From Rhizophagus irregularis (Eukaryota > Glomeromycota > Glomeromycetes > Glomerales > Glomeraceae), in NCBI RefSeq assembly GCF_026210795.1, contig NC_089429.1, positions 2,914,001-2,978,000 of the forward strand: 64,000 bases of DNA. Reading direction: 5' to 3'. Under the pieces are notes generated by a model. The model was not told where the DNA came from. It ran no database searches and saw only the letters and a program-made list of their open reading frames with translations. Made by a program: the position numbers and the translations under genes. Below are positions 11,882 through 24,180 of this stretch, one piece after another; the stretch's first letter is position 1, and the number at the start of each line of letters is the position of its first letter.

Positions 11882-13145
11882 ATGTCGTCAACAAAGGAAA
11901 CTTACTTTAACCCTTCTGAGCGTATTGGAAGTTTTATTGATAATGGTCGTCTCGAGATAACTAATATCCTTGGAATCGGTGCCTATGGTGTAGTTTATTC
12001 TGCAAAACATGTTTTAAATCAACATGTATATGCGGTAAAATGTATGCCAAAGACAAATATTGATGCAAGACAACATCGATTACATGAATCAGAGATAAGA
12101 TTACACGCTCAAGTTTCAGGCCATCCAAATATCATAAGTTTAGAAAAAGTTGTTGAAACCTCTGATACACTTAACGTAGCACTTGAATATTGTCATGAGG
12201 GTGATTTATTCTCAATGATAACTGAAAAAGGTGGTTATCTTGGAAATGATCAACTTATCAAACAAGTTTTTATACAAATACTCGATGCTGTACAATTTTG
12301 TCATTTTAACGGAATTTATCATCGAGATTTAAAACCTGAAAACATCCTAGTCTTTGATGGAGGAAGGACTGTAAAACTTGCTGATTTTGGTTTGGCTACA
12401 ACTGATTGTTGGTCGAGGGATTTCGGTTGTGGATCAACTTTTTATATGAGTCCAGGTATTATTTTATTTTATTTTTATCTTATTTTATTTTCATTCATTA
12501 TCAATTATTGAAAATATATATATATCTATTTTAGAATGTCAAGGTGGACTAAATAAAAGAGTACGAGGATATGCAACCGCTTCCAATGATGTATGGTCTT
12601 TAGGAGTTATTCTTATTAATCTTACTTGTGGTCGTAATCCTTGGAAACAAGCTTGTCTTCGTGATGAAACTTTTTCCGTATTTTTACGAGATCGTGATTT
12701 TTTAAAGACAATTCTCCCGCTTTCTGACGAACTCAATGAAATTTTAAAAGATATCTTTACTCTTGATCCTGAAAAACGCATTTCATTGGATGAACTTAGA
12801 GAACGTATACTCTCATGTCGCAAATTTACTGTATCAGAATATGACGATTTTATCGAAGAGGAAGAAATCTCTTCAACATCACATGATCGTTTATCTACAA
12901 GTTCTTCCGCTACTGCTTGTTCATGGTATTCAATGAATTCAGAACTAGGTTTCTCAGCTGCCCCTTCGGAATTCGACGATTATGATCGTTGTTCAACTTC
13001 AAATAATTCTGCTTCTTCTTTGTCAACTTTAGCAAATAGTCAGCCAGATTTGATTAAATGTATCGATCATGACTTGGAATTCAATCTGAAATGCGATGAC
13101 CATTTAATGGAAAATCAAAAAATTCAGACTATATATACCTTTTAA
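11882..13145 (+). CDS. Serine/threonine protein kinase, Ran1/Sks1/Vhs1-like
   Basis: Two exons, 11882-12455 and 12535-13145, joined by a 79-nt GT-AG intron, encode 394 aa. Conserved kinase features: glycine loop GIGAYGVVY (31-39), catalytic Lys53, Glu71 of helix C, HRDLKPEN (147-154) and DFG (168-170). The intron lies within the activation-segment motif MSPECQGG, and SNDVWSLGVILINLTCGRNPW follows it. GCGSTFYMSPECQGG and that subdomain match the fungal Ran1/Pat1-Sks1-Vhs1 group, which acts in nutrient response and the mitosis/meiosis switch; that role is family knowledge. The C-terminal tail after about residue 285 is acidic and Ser-rich with no domain. I chose ATG 11882 because the open frame upstream of it lacks an ATG and the start is preceded by AAAAAG. 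All catalytic residues are present, so it is likely active. Confidence 0.93.
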
Positions 13146-13995
13146 AAAAAAAAAACATTTCATTTAAAATTTCCCTCATTCGAAGAACTTTTTCGTGTAT
13201 AAAAAATCAATTAATTTTTAACTGGAGATTATACCAACCCTATAACATATGATTACCCTTTTCGTATTTAAGAGTTATTTTGACTCTTTTTTTTTAAAAA
13301 AAAACCCATAAAGATATATTTAAATCGATTTAATTCGTACAACATATTTACAATCAAATTTAAAGAAACAATTATCATCTCATGTTTCAAAACGATATAA
13401 AGTTTTGTAACATATAAGAAATTTTTATACCTTTTTTTTTTAATATGCGATTTTTATTTATTTAAGGAAGTATTTATTCGTCGTTTATATTATCGAATTA
13501 CTTATCTCCAGATTATTATTAATTTACCTTCGACTTTTCAATTCACTTTAATTATCATTTTCATTTTGAAAATAATTTCTTGTAAATATTTTTTTTCTAC
13601 GTCTTGTTTAATTTTCGTAAACAAGATTTCAAAACTTTTATCTTCTTGTATATAGATTTTTTTTTAGTTTCATTTAGTTTTGGAAAATTACTAAACGGAT
13701 TTCGAATTACAAACACAAACACAAACACAATTCGCAAACGCAAACACAAACGCAAACAAACAATATAAATAAAAAATAATAAAAAAAAGAAAAATGCTTA
13801 CTGGTTAAGTGTTATTTGAATATACAATTTTCTTATGGATTTGTTTTATTGTTATTTGTTATTATTTATAATTAATTTTAAGAATCAATTCTAAATATCT
13901 TTGATTAATTATATTTATGAATTGCATCCACAAAATTTAACTTGTAAACTAATTGAAGACGATTAATCATTGCTATGAATTGTTGACTTTATTAA
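13146..13995. other. Convergent intergenic region with ACAAAC-type microsatellite
   Basis: This lies between the 3' ends of the kinase (+) and helicase (-) genes. Around 13708-13765 there is an imperfect (ACAAAC/GCAAAC)n run. The rest is A/T tracts. No gene is seen. Confidence 0.6.
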
Positions 13996-15727
13996 TTAAA
14001 GCAAATCTGACACATTCATTGGCATCTCATCTATTTGAGTACTATAGAACTGTTCAATATCACGAAGAATTCTAACATCGTCTGAAGTCACAAAGTTGAT
14101 AGCAACCCCTGAAACAATAAAAAAAAAATTTATGAAGTGTGATTGAAATGATTAATCTTAATCTGTAAAAAATTTACCTTTTCTTCCAAAACGACCAGAT
14201 CGACCGATTCGATGAATATATAATTCACGGTTACTTGGCAAATCGTAATTTATTCTTTATTAAATAATAATAGAAATAAATATGTTATGTTACCATATCG
14301 AAATTAATTAAATCTAATGTATAAAACGCAAACACTTCAAATATTCTTACACTAAAGATACTTGTTGGACATCAATACCGCGAGCCCATACATCAGTAGT
14401 AATTAACACACGACTTGAAAACAAGGACGCATCATTGTAAAGATTATTTATGTTCAAAGTCAATATAAAAAGGAAATAATTATCAATTATGGTATCAAAC
14501 CTTGAGCCTTGACGAAATTCCTGCATGATAGCATCCCTTTCTTTTTGAGGCATATCTCCATGCATTGATGAAACCGTAAAATTTGCTTCTCGCATTTTTT
14601 CAGTTAACCAATCGACCTAAGGTTAATTAAATTATATTTGAAGTTGTTTGTGTCGAATTTAAAACCGAATAAGAAGACTTACCTTTCGACGTGTATTACA
14701 AAATATTACCGCTTGTGTAATTGTAAGTGTATCATACAAATCACAAAGAGTATCAAATTTCCATTCCTCCTTTTCAACTGCTACGAAAAATTGTTTAATT
14801 CCTTCCAATGTCAATTCATCCCGTTTAACCAATATGCGAATAGGTTCTGTCATAAATTTTGTAGTCATTTCAAGTACATCGTAAGGTAACGTAGCACTTA
14901 AAAGAACGACCTGTGTATTAGGTGGAAGATATCGATATACATCATATATTTGATCTTTGAAGCCTTTATTGAGTAATTCATCAGCTTCATCTAATACGAG
15001 CATCTTTATATGACGAGTTCGCAAATTTCGACGTCTAATCATGTCAAAAACACGACCTGGTGTACCAGAAACAACGTGCTGACCATGATCTAATTTACGA
15101 ATATCCTCTCCAACACTAGTCCCTCCAATACAAGCGTGACATTGTACGTTCATATAATCACCAAGCGCTAATATCACACTCTGTATTTGAGTTGCCAATT
15201 CCCTTGTAGGGGATAAAACGAGAGCTTGGGTTTCTCTAACTGTTGTATCTATACATTGAAGGATAGAAATGGAAAAGGTAGCTGTTTTACCCGTTCCAGA
15301 CTGTGCTTGTGCGATTACATCTCGACCTTTTATTATAGGAACAATAGCTCTTTGCTGAATCGCCGACGGCTTTTCAAAATCTGGGAACAATTTGTAAAAT
15401 AATTATTATTCATTAATTTTTAGTTATAAAAATTTTTATACTTACTATAGGCGTAGATCCCCCTTAGTAAATCTTCCTTTAAACCTATGGCATCGAAGGT
15501 GGGAACCCTAAAAAAAGAGAACCGAGTTATTATGCGAAATATAGAATATAAAATATATAAAATAGAAATAAAATGACTACTCAACACTTTCACATCTTCA
15601 CTAGTTTCAAAAACTAATTTTTCATCAGCTTTTCGATCAAACTATAATGGCATTAACAACTAAATAAGTATCCATTAAATGAGCGGACTCAACTATTCTA
15701 TAGGAGTAACTTAAATACCTTTGACAT
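13996..15727 (-). CDS. FAL1: DEAD-box RNA helicase eIF4A-III / Fal1
   Basis: Eight exons in transcript order: 15727-15719, 15641-15586, 15507-15446, 15380-14683, 14616-14501, 14413-14351, 14254-14178, 14108-13996. All introns are GT-AG, 65-96 nt, and every join keeps frame, giving 397 aa, the normal family length. Motifs: AQSGTGKT (68-75), PTREL (100-104), TPGR (149-152), DEAD (173-176), SAT (204-206), HRIGRSGR (349-356). The stretch [18 protein letters not shown] and the C-terminal [11 protein letters not shown] assign it to eIF4A3/Fal1 rather than cytosolic eIF4A. Known roles of the family are the exon junction complex RNA clamp and, in yeast, 18S rRNA maturation. The first exon is only 9 nt (ATGTCAAAG); this is inferred from a good GT donor and the N-terminal match. 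Confidence 0.95.
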
Positions 15728-16141
15728 GTTTAAAATGCTGCTTTTTTAACGATTCTTCGATGAACAAATTTTATAATTTTGAGTTTGCCAAGCCACCCAA
15801 ATTTTATATTAAAAAGTGGCGCAGTCAATTTTGATATAGGAGGTGATAAATAAGATTTCCTCAAAAAAAAAGAAAAAAGAAAAAAGAAAAGGAAAAGGAA
15901 AAAAAGATTGAAATGATGCAGTGACAATTTATTATATATAAAAACCAAAAGTATTACATATACTTGTAAATTTAGAATTTTCAAAATTAATAATGAAAAT
16001 ATATACACACATTTTTTTTTTTTTTGATATAATTAAAATAACAATTAAATTGCTAATTAACAGAAATATGCAAAGCAAAGGTTATTTTTGAAATTTAGTT
16101 GAAAAAAATCAAATTTACAAGTACACAAACTAAAAAATATT
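15728..16141. other. Short intergenic region between two minus-strand genes
   Basis: Holds the promoter side of the helicase gene and the 3' side of the phosphatase gene. A purine-only tract of A and G lies at about 15862-15910. No coding feature is supported; the 92-aa minus frame is low-complexity. Confidence 0.5.
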
Positions 16142-18331
16142 TTACATCAATACTAATATACATGTGCAATCATCATATTCCTGTAAAGTATTTTCAAATA
16201 AGACCCGATCACCCTCTCGATTACAAAGATGAGCTACAATTTTCTTTAGCTGGCATCTAGCATCCAGTTGTTGTCCAATACAAGTAGCGATTGTTTGATT
16301 TTGCAATTCTGCCTTATTCGAGTACAAATGGTCAAATAATCCGTCGCTACTCATTAACATGAATCTATTACCATTATATTCTGTAAATGGTCCTAATTTT
16401 TCAAAAAATATGTCCGGCTTACAAGATATTACTGGTTTTGAAGGATTCAGTTTAAAAAGTAAATCACCACAAGTTGCAGCGACATTAAGTGAAAAATGAA
16501 TGCCATTATTATTTTTGTATGGAACACCGAGATCATTATCGGCGGCTTGTAGTCTAATGCGTGCATTCTTCAAATTTGCACGAACATTACGTTCTTGAGG
16601 AAATGGGTCAAATTTGATAGGTTTATCCTGATTATCCACAAATACACCACCATTAGAATATATTTGTAAAGCGAGGCGTTCTAGATATGGCTTATGATCT
16701 TCACTAGAAAATTCTACCATCCACTTATTATCCGTCTTACAACCAACAAGTGTACGGGAATCCCCAACATTTACATTGATGAACCATTCACCAAAAAAGA
16801 GATTAATAACTAGGGTAGCTCCATCATCGACAGGTTCTACTTGATTACTCCTACCCCTATTATGAATTACATCATTCTGCCATTTACGATATTCTTCACG
16901 TTTAGCATCAAGATATTCATCATCTAACCTTTTAATAAGCAAAGTTATGTCCTGTTTAAACTTCTCCTGAACCTTTTGATCATCTAGCTGTGAATAATCA
17001 TATTGACATAACATATTTTCTAAACGACTTGGTATTTTATTAGTTAGAAATGCGGAACATCCAGAACCTCCATGCCCATCTGCTAAGCAAAATAATCTAC
17101 ACAAGAAAGATCCATCCGAATTTTTAAGATCTTTTATTGAAAAAGAATCTTCACAATTTGACTTTGGGCATCTCATATTGCCCTGATGTCGAAATCGAGC
17201 ATAAGAGTATCCTACTTCCTGAGCTACAGCAAATGATGTAGGGCCAATGAATAAATTAATATCAAAATTTGATGGCTCACTCGTTGTACACAGTGAGGAA
17301 TTAAAACCTTCGACGCTATACAAACAAAAAAGTTTATAAATATGGTAAAAATATTATCTCACTATTCAAATAAAAAATGAAAATCATACTCGTTCGGTAT
17401 TGGTTCATTTGTGACTTGCTGTGATGTATCCATTGATATATCGCTTTCAGACGAATCCGACTCGCTCTCACTTGTAAATTCACTTGTAGAATGATATTTA
17501 GCAATTCTCTTACGTGAAGGTTGTTCATCTGACGAATCTGTATCGCTCTCATCAGTTGCACTATCATCAGATTCGCTATCAACAGAATCACTTTCCTCAG
17601 AATCGCTTTCCGACGTGTATTCATAGAGCTGCTGTCGAGATTTAGTTCTTTTCGTTTGTGTGATTTTCCTGATTGCAGGCCTCTTTGGTGGGGGTTTTTT
17701 ATTTTTTACTTGTGTTTGTGTTCTCTTTTTAGTATACGTGAGTTTTCGCGCTTTAGGACGAGGTTTTCTTACCGGAGGATTTTGGTTCACATTATCGGGA
17801 GGAGGATTCATATCCATCGAGGCAATAACTTCTGAATCTTTTGGAAAAAGACTTAAGGAAATTCGATAACAAACACCATAAGTAGCTTTATATTTTTCAA
17901 TAGGAGGTTCTACTTTTAGTGTTCTGGCCGTAGAGAGTCCTGTGGAAATTGCACCTTGAATGGTAGCTCTCGGCGTATTTCCCCTAAGTAGTCAGCAGAA
18001 TTAGTCAAGCTCGACACGAGTGAAAAAAGACTACGATCACAGCGTGCCAAGAATTCGAGGAGGAAAAACACACCGAAGTTGAGCTAGATCTAATTTCCGA
18101 CAATCGTCTACAAAAAAAGCAGAAATTAAATTTAGTCATATTTATCGTAAAAAAACTTCTAATTTTATCGTCAAACGTGGCGACTAGCATACCGACTAAC
18201 TGCATTGCAGTCATCCATTGGTTTCTGTTATGCAGCAATGTTTTTATTATAGCATTAAAAACTTTATTGCAACGCTGTTCAGGTCTTAGTGCAAGGCTTT
18301 CGAAAGAAGGCATATTTGGCAGGTCCGTCAT
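16142..18331 (-). CDS. PP2C-family protein phosphatase with N-terminal winged-helix-like domain
   Basis: Four exons in transcript order: 18331-18193, 18107-18074, 17983-17390, 17315-16142. GT-AG introns of 85, 90 and 74 nt all join in frame to give 646 aa. Residues about 257-646 are a PP2C (PPM) metal-dependent Ser/Thr phosphatase: CED (310-312), ADGHGG (334-339), VGDSR (439-443), SSDG (578-581) and DDCT near the end supply the acidic metal ligands, so activity is plausible. Residues about 15-75 (KVFNAIIKTLLHNRNQWMTA, then LRGNTPRATIQGAI) resemble a small helical HARE-HTH or winged-helix module; this is a tentative call. Between them lie a basic Lys/Arg/Pro stretch and a long acidic Ser/Asp/Glu linker. 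The upstream exons could belong to a separate gene, but the frame runs through without a stop. Substrate unknown. Confidence 0.8.
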
Positions 18332-18760
18332 TTTCTTAACCGAGTAGCTGTGAAAAAACTAAAATTGTGATTCTTTATATAATTAAGAAAACCTTTATGA
18401 ACTAAAAATAAATTACCTTTTAAATGTTTTTAAATTCAATCACTGCGGCGGAGATGAAATCTTTTTCGAACATTTTTTTTACGCAGCAAATTTTTACATG
18501 AAAAAATTCCGCAATAGTAAATTTATTCATCACACGTGTCACGTCCCTCTGTGTTTACATTTTCTATAAGTATCTGAGGGACTTGTTTTTTTCGGTTAGT
18601 TAAAATCCTATTTGTCACGCATTAGTCGTCACTGTTTATTCACGTGTTACTGCATAGTGCCGGAATTTTTTGGGCAGATTTCGGGTGTCATAGGGGCAGT
18701 TAATATTTACAAATAACATGTGACAAATAACATGTGACGAATTACACAAGTCACGTTAAA
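18332..18760 (-). promoter_or_regulatory. Putative promoter region of the phosphatase gene
   Basis: Upstream of the 18331 start are an ACACGTGT palindrome (18532-18539), a CACGTG E-box-type motif (18641-18646) and a head-to-tail 14-bp duplication AAATAACATGTGAC (18711-18724 and 18725-18738), followed by CAAGTCACGTT. Clustered CACGTG/CATGTGAC words suggest bHLH- or bZIP-type sites. This is inference from motif density only. Confidence 0.35.
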
Positions 18761-21060
18761 GTACAATTATTATATTATATAAAATAAATAAATAAATATT
18801 CTATAGCAGTATAGCTTACCGGCAGTATTATTTCAAAAAAAAAAAATATATTAAATTATAATTTTTTTTTGATTTATATATGAATATTAAATTATATTGC
18901 TTAACATAAAATAAATAAATATTAAATTATATAATAAATTTAATTTAGGAGCTTTTTCTTTTTTGAAAGTAATTATGATTTTTCTGTTAGTTTAGTTTTT
19001 TTTTCTTTAGCATTTTTGAATTTTTTCCTTTAGCATTCTTTTGAAAGAACTGGAAGGTATTAAGATGTAAATCAGTTGGATTTAAAGATTTAAATTTATT
19101 AGATAACTGGTTAAATTAGTAATTATTTGTTTATATAAAAATATAATTTGTTAAATCTGATATATTTATATAGATTTAAGTGGTTAATTAAAAGATAACT
19201 TACAAGATTAAGATATATTATTTTACACTAAACTAACTTTTTATGCAATAATTCTTCAGACAAATATTTATTAGTAGATTATATACAAGTTGATTGTAAT
19301 ATTTCTAAAGATCTAACTAGTTTATTTAAATGTAATTAAGAAAACTAATACTATAATTTTGCTAATAGATGGAAGAATCTTATAAGGATTATAAGGGAAT
19401 TTAACAGGATCTGCTTATTACTAATAGATGTTACTGTAGAAAATTTTAACTTTTATATAGAATCTTATCTTAGGATTTGCTTAAATTCTATTGGTTAATT
19501 AGTTAAAAAGGAAAAAAATCATAATAATATAACATAAAATTTCCTTTTATAGTAGAATTTTTAACAAATTTTATATATAAACTTTACCTTAAACTTAAAG
19601 ATAAAATTCTAATACTATGAATATATTCAAAATAACTTTTAATAATTAATAATTTTTAATTTTTAAGTCAAAACTAATTAACTGTAGAATTCCTATCAAA
19701 TTTCACTTATATTTATAACAATTCATATTTTACTAAAAATTACAAATAAGAAAAATAAGAAAATATTTTTATTTATCTTTCTTTCTTCTTTTTTTCCTTC
19801 TATTTCTTATTTTTGAGTAACTAAACTAATAATAACTAAACTATAAATATAACTAATCCAAATATAAATAAATATTAACTCTTAAACTGTTTGCAGCCAA
19901 ATTTGCCTGCAATTTTATTTTTTAATTAAAGACACTTTTAAATACCTTAAAATATTTTATTATATAAACCAATATTTTTGTAATAAATTCTATAGTATTT
20001 TTTAATAAGTAAAAATCAAAAAAAAAGTTCAATTTAATTAATGATTTTTTAAAAGTAAATAATTGACAAATTATAACAAATAGTAGCTAAATTTTTTAAA
20101 TTGAAATATCTTTTTATCCATTAACTCTAGAAATATAAAATTACCACCATTTGATGCATCTTAATGAGAAGAATCTGATAGAAATAAAATTGTTCTTCTA
20201 TAAATATTATATAATAGGATAACTTATAAAATCTAAAAATTTATAAATTAATATAATTTTTTATTTATCAATTTTAGAATTATAATTTTATTACCATTAA
20301 ATACACCTTAATAACAAATATAATTTCATCTTTCTATGATCATTAGATCTTAAAATAATTTAAAAATTCAAAAAATTTTTAAAATTAGTTTTATCTTTTA
20401 AAGTTTAAGGGATAACTATAAATATCTATTTTTTTTTTTTTGCTGCAGCATATTTAGATCTTTATTAGAATAAATGCATTTATAATATATCATACAAATG
20501 AAAATAAACTAAATAAACTAATTTAATAAAACCTAAACCACTCGTCATTCTGAAAAGGACTTACATGTATACTATCAAACAGAATTTAGACTATAAAAAT
20601 ACTTTCTGCATTAAACGCATACTTGTTCTTAGAGAGGATTCACTCCTTTCAGTTTACATCTATAAGGAAATTTCAGCGAGACTCATTATGAAATAACAAG
20701 AAAAAAAAAGGATTTTAAAACAAAAAATTCAGGGTAAAAAAAAAGGTTAATATATATAAATGATAGCAAGCACTCTGTACCTCCTAAAACTTCTTATTTG
20801 GTTCAATCATTCTGTCAGTTGATCAGTGATCTTAGCAATGCCAAATTTCAGCTAAAATCATAAGTTTATCATTGTTATTGAAGTCTTTATTATTTGAAGT
20901 AAATTGCTTTTTTTTTCCAAAAGACTTTTCTTTCTTAAACTGTTTATCATTGTGATTATTATAACATCCATATTAAGGATGGTACTACAATTGATTAATT
21001 AAATCTGCAATATTGCAGATTTTGGAGTTAAATTGTAGTTAGTGATCCGCAATTTCACAA
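18761..21060. other. Long AT-rich intergenic region
   Basis: No supportable gene. At 20110-20340 two segments form a weak inverted repeat and resemble the inner arms of the fold-back element at 5421-5957 (shared words near CTCTAGAAAT, ACCATT and GATCATTAGATC), probably an old decayed relative. Around 20530-20880 the composition is more balanced, without a coding pattern. Confidence 0.45.
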
Positions 21061-21069
21061 TTCATCTGA

Positions 21070-21350
21070 TCGGTTTTAGTACTAGTTTACTGAACCAATT
21101 TAATAAAAAAATGTTTATGCAATATTTTTTTAACTAATTTAACAAAAAAATATTGTAAACTATTTTTTCAAAGTACTTTTAATTAAAAGAATGTTTACTC
21201 AACGTTTTTTAATTAATTTAAAGAAAAAATGTTGTAAAATGTTTTTTTAAAGTATATTTAATTAAAAAAATGTTTCGCAATATTTTTTAATTAATTTAAA
21301 GAAAAAATGTTGCAAAATGTTTTTTCAAAGTATATTTAATTAAAGACGAT
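21070..21350. repeat. Tandem repeat, about three units of 80-90 bp
   Basis: Blocks with AATGTTTACGCAA-like words, TTTTTTAATTAATTTAAAGAAAAAATGTTG and TTTTTTCAAAGTATATTTAATTAAA recur three times. AT-rich, no coding potential. Confidence 0.65.
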
Positions 21351-21971
21351 TTCTATTTGTACACTATATGTTTGAATATCATTTCCAAAAAAGCAAATTT
21401 TTATGCTGATCATTTAATGCGAAAAAAAGCAAGTGTATCTGTATATGAACACAGGTCACGTGATTATAATAAAAGTCATACAATAACAAAAGTTCACGTT
21501 TAAACCAATAAATTTATTTTTAATAAAGTTCTACTAACAACACATTAATAAAATCAATTGTGCTACATGTAACATACAAGTTTATTCTTTACAAATTCTA
21601 AAACTTGTAATGACCCAAAAACCAACTTAACAACTTACCAATTCTAACTAACATTCTTTATGACCAACGATCCTAACATCATTCTAATGATCCTAATAAC
21701 TTAACAGCTAACAATTCTAACAATTTTCATTAATGCTCCTTCCTAACAATCAATAATCCTAATTCCTAACATTTCTAATACTCCTAATATCCTAATGCTC
21801 CTAATGCTCCTACTAAGTTTTAATATTCCTAATACTAACATTATAATAATCTAATAACTCCAACAATCTTAATGAAAAATAATGAAATTAGCAAACATTA
21901 TCAAATTTTAACAACTTAAACTCAAAATTTCAATGAATCACGAACCTTGATGAAATTCTAGCCCAAGATAA
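21351..21971. other. G-poor intergenic region
   Basis: From about 21600 to 21900 the plus strand is nearly free of G and is dominated by CTAATNCTCCTAAT-like words, a decayed simple repeat. It borders the 3' end of the FAR1-like remnant. Confidence 0.5.
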
Positions 21972-22457
21972 TTATATTAAGATTTGGCAAGTTTTAGCAT
22001 AATATCCATATTGTTTGCATTTTCCGCACTTACATCCTTTACTACCTTCTGCATTTTCGTCAATTTGCATGCTATTTCTTAATGCATGCTTACCTTTAGA
22101 GAAGGATTGTTCAACATTTGATTGCAGCCTTTTTGGTGGACGTTCTTTTATGCTTATGATATTGGGATTGTTAATATCGCGTAATCTTCTTCATTTGTTT
22201 CGTTGCTTTTCATCAAATTTATTTTGTATATCATATAGAAATGTTTTAAACATATTAGATAGGTCTCAGTACATATCAGCTTTAATAGCTGAATTAATAA
22301 TCTTTCTTGATAATTCAAACAACTCTGCATATATAGTTTTATTTAATTTTGTTATTGAATTGGAATGGCATAATATAGATCGAATAGAAAATAAATGGTT
22401 GAATGTACTATTGGTAATAGGAAGATTTTCATTTGAATTGTTTGTAGAACATAATGT
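21972..22457 (-). pseudogene. FAR1/MULE-type transposase, C-terminal remnant
   Basis: The minus-strand frame ends with CKCGKCKQYGYYAKTC, the Cys-rich zinc-knuckle-like tail of FAR1-related or MULE transposase proteins. Before it come a KERPPKRLQSNVEQS linker and a helical segment (ITKLNKTIYAELFELSRKII). Two in-frame TGA stops interrupt the frame, near 22260 and 22194. Both sit where an Arg codon would fit, consistent with CGA to TGA. The catalytic DDE and SWIM regions are absent because the frame is cut at 22457 by a CACTA-type terminus. Non-functional fragment. Confidence 0.65.
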
Positions 22458-22790
22458 CACAGGTCAAAATCAAGGCTATCAGTTGCATATCGGGTACCAG
22501 ATATATGTAGGATATGTATATGATATGTATACGATATGCAACAATTACACACATATCGGGTACCTGATATCTGTAATGTTTATGCAGAAGTTTGGTGATA
22601 TATATTATAGATATCGTGCACATATTATACATATATCGGGTAGTATAATATCGGGCACATATCTTATACATGTCGTATAAATATCATATAGATATTGGTC
22701 AGTATAATATCGGACACATGTTATATAGATATCGGGTAAATATAGGATACATATCGTACATTTATCTGACAATACGATAGATAATTTTTT
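22453..22790. mobile_element. CACTA-type terminal region with TATCGGGTACC subterminal repeats
   Basis: The sequence CACAGGTCAAAATCAA at about 22457 closely matches the terminus CACTGGTCAAAATCAA of the element at 31570. It is followed by many copies of ATATCGGGTACC, GATATGTATA and related words, as in both ends of that larger element. The opposite terminus was not found, so this may be a solo or truncated end. It cuts the FAR1-like reading frame. Confidence 0.6.
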
Positions 22791-22799
22791 CATATAATA

Positions 22800-23335
22800 T
22801 TATAATTTAATCTGGGCAAAATTATAATTTCAGATTAATTTTTAATTTTAATTCGAGCTAAAGTAAAATTTTATTACACAAATTTTATTATTTTCAATTA
22901 AACTAAAAGTTTTATTGTTTTTTAATTAATAATAAAAAAGATTACAAAAAAATATATTATTCTATATAGCTATATAAATAATTAGATATCTGTTATCTAC
23001 AAATAGCGCTTATTTTTATCTGTTTAATATTTAAAAGAAAGAAATAGTATTTTAGTAATAAAGATATTAGTATGAATAATGTATTCGTAAATGAAAAAGA
23101 ATAGTATTAAAAAAATGTTAGTAAAAAATGGTTAGTAATAGAAAATGTTATTAGTATGTTTAGTAGTAAAATATATTAGTAAAAACAAACGTTAATAGGT
23201 TAGAAAAAAAGAAAAGAAGTGTATAATATAAATAAAAATTAGTAAAAAATATACCTTTGTATTTATTTCACCTCTTTTTTGAAGTTTGCTGTTTAAAGAA
23301 AATAGATCTTGTTAATTATTTTTCTTTAATAAATA
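22800..23335. other. AT-rich sequence
   Basis: Short TATTAGTA-type runs around 23040-23200 and A/T tracts. No gene is seen. Confidence 0.5.
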
Positions 23336-23339
23336 AAAA

Positions 23340-23760
23340 AAATAAATATTTAAATTACCTTGATGTACGTTACTCTCATATTCTTCTGAAGATATATGAT
23401 TAGATCTTCTTTTTCTTGAGTTTACTATATATAAACCAAATTAATTTTTGATTAAATTTTTTTTAAAAAGAATGCTTAGATTACCTTGATATGTGTTGCT
23501 TCCAAATTCTTTTGATTTAGAGTTTTTTTTCTTGAATTCGCAGATATAGGATTACCATCTTGACGCACAGTATCAAAAAATGTCCGCCTTTGATGTGGAA
23601 GGTACTTAGAAACCACCTCGTCTCCCGATTAATGAGACCCTAAGTCAGAGGAGGCTAGCCTATCGGGTACAAGTACCCTACAACTTCATCTCTAGGTAGT
23701 CAAAAATCTTGGGTGGTTCCAGACCACAGCGTACTACATGATTAGTCTTTAGACATGTTG
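23340..23760 (-). other. Possible small exons plus a GC-richer block
   Basis: Read on the minus strand, two similar 50-70 nt segments (about 23427-23355 and 23555-23485) each encode a NSRKK(T/R)-like peptide, end in ACATCAAG or similar, and are followed by GTAA; the inner one is preceded by a TATATATAG acceptor. They look like duplicated small exons. Immediately upstream (23575-23760) lies an unusually balanced block. One minus frame of it reads DEVVSKYLPHQRRTFFD and continues into the first exon, but stops appear further upstream. It could be a degraded gene, a SINE-like element or an RNA gene; I cannot decide. Confidence 0.3.
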
Positions 23761-24037
23761 GGATTTGATAAGTGAAAGAAAAAATAACTCCAGCGCCAGC
23801 GTTTTGTAAAGAATAATAAAATAATATTTTTAAGTTAGTTCTTTCTTTATTAAATTTTTGAAAAAGTTTTGTTTCTTAAAATCGTAAAAAAATGCTGGTT
23901 GCTACAACTGACAGACAACGACAAATTGTCAGGCTACCCCCGGACAAAGTAATTGGAAGGCAGAAAATGTCATAAAATATCCAGCCCTATTTCATAACAT
24001 TTTCCTCCAGACTAAAGCAAATATTACAAAAGAAATT

Positions 24038-24180
24038 GCAAATATATTTAACAAGCAATAGATACATGGCAGTTGAAAAATATATTCACACTTCATATTG
24101 TAATACCACAGTCTAACAAAGAAAGCAAATATATTTAACAAGCAATAGATACATGGCAGTTGAAAAATATATTCACACTT
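24038..24180. repeat. Direct repeat of about 56 bp, offset 87 bp
   Basis: A segment starting GCAAATATATTTAACAAGC and ending ATATTCACACTT occurs at 24038 and again at 24125 without visible change, with a different 30-nt spacer. This is a recent duplication. Confidence 0.8.

Noticed and set aside
22015-22680. 221-aa plus-strand frame
   Set aside because: Antisense to the FAR1-like remnant and then runs into TATCGGGTACC repeats; the minus-strand reading has a recognisable zinc-knuckle.
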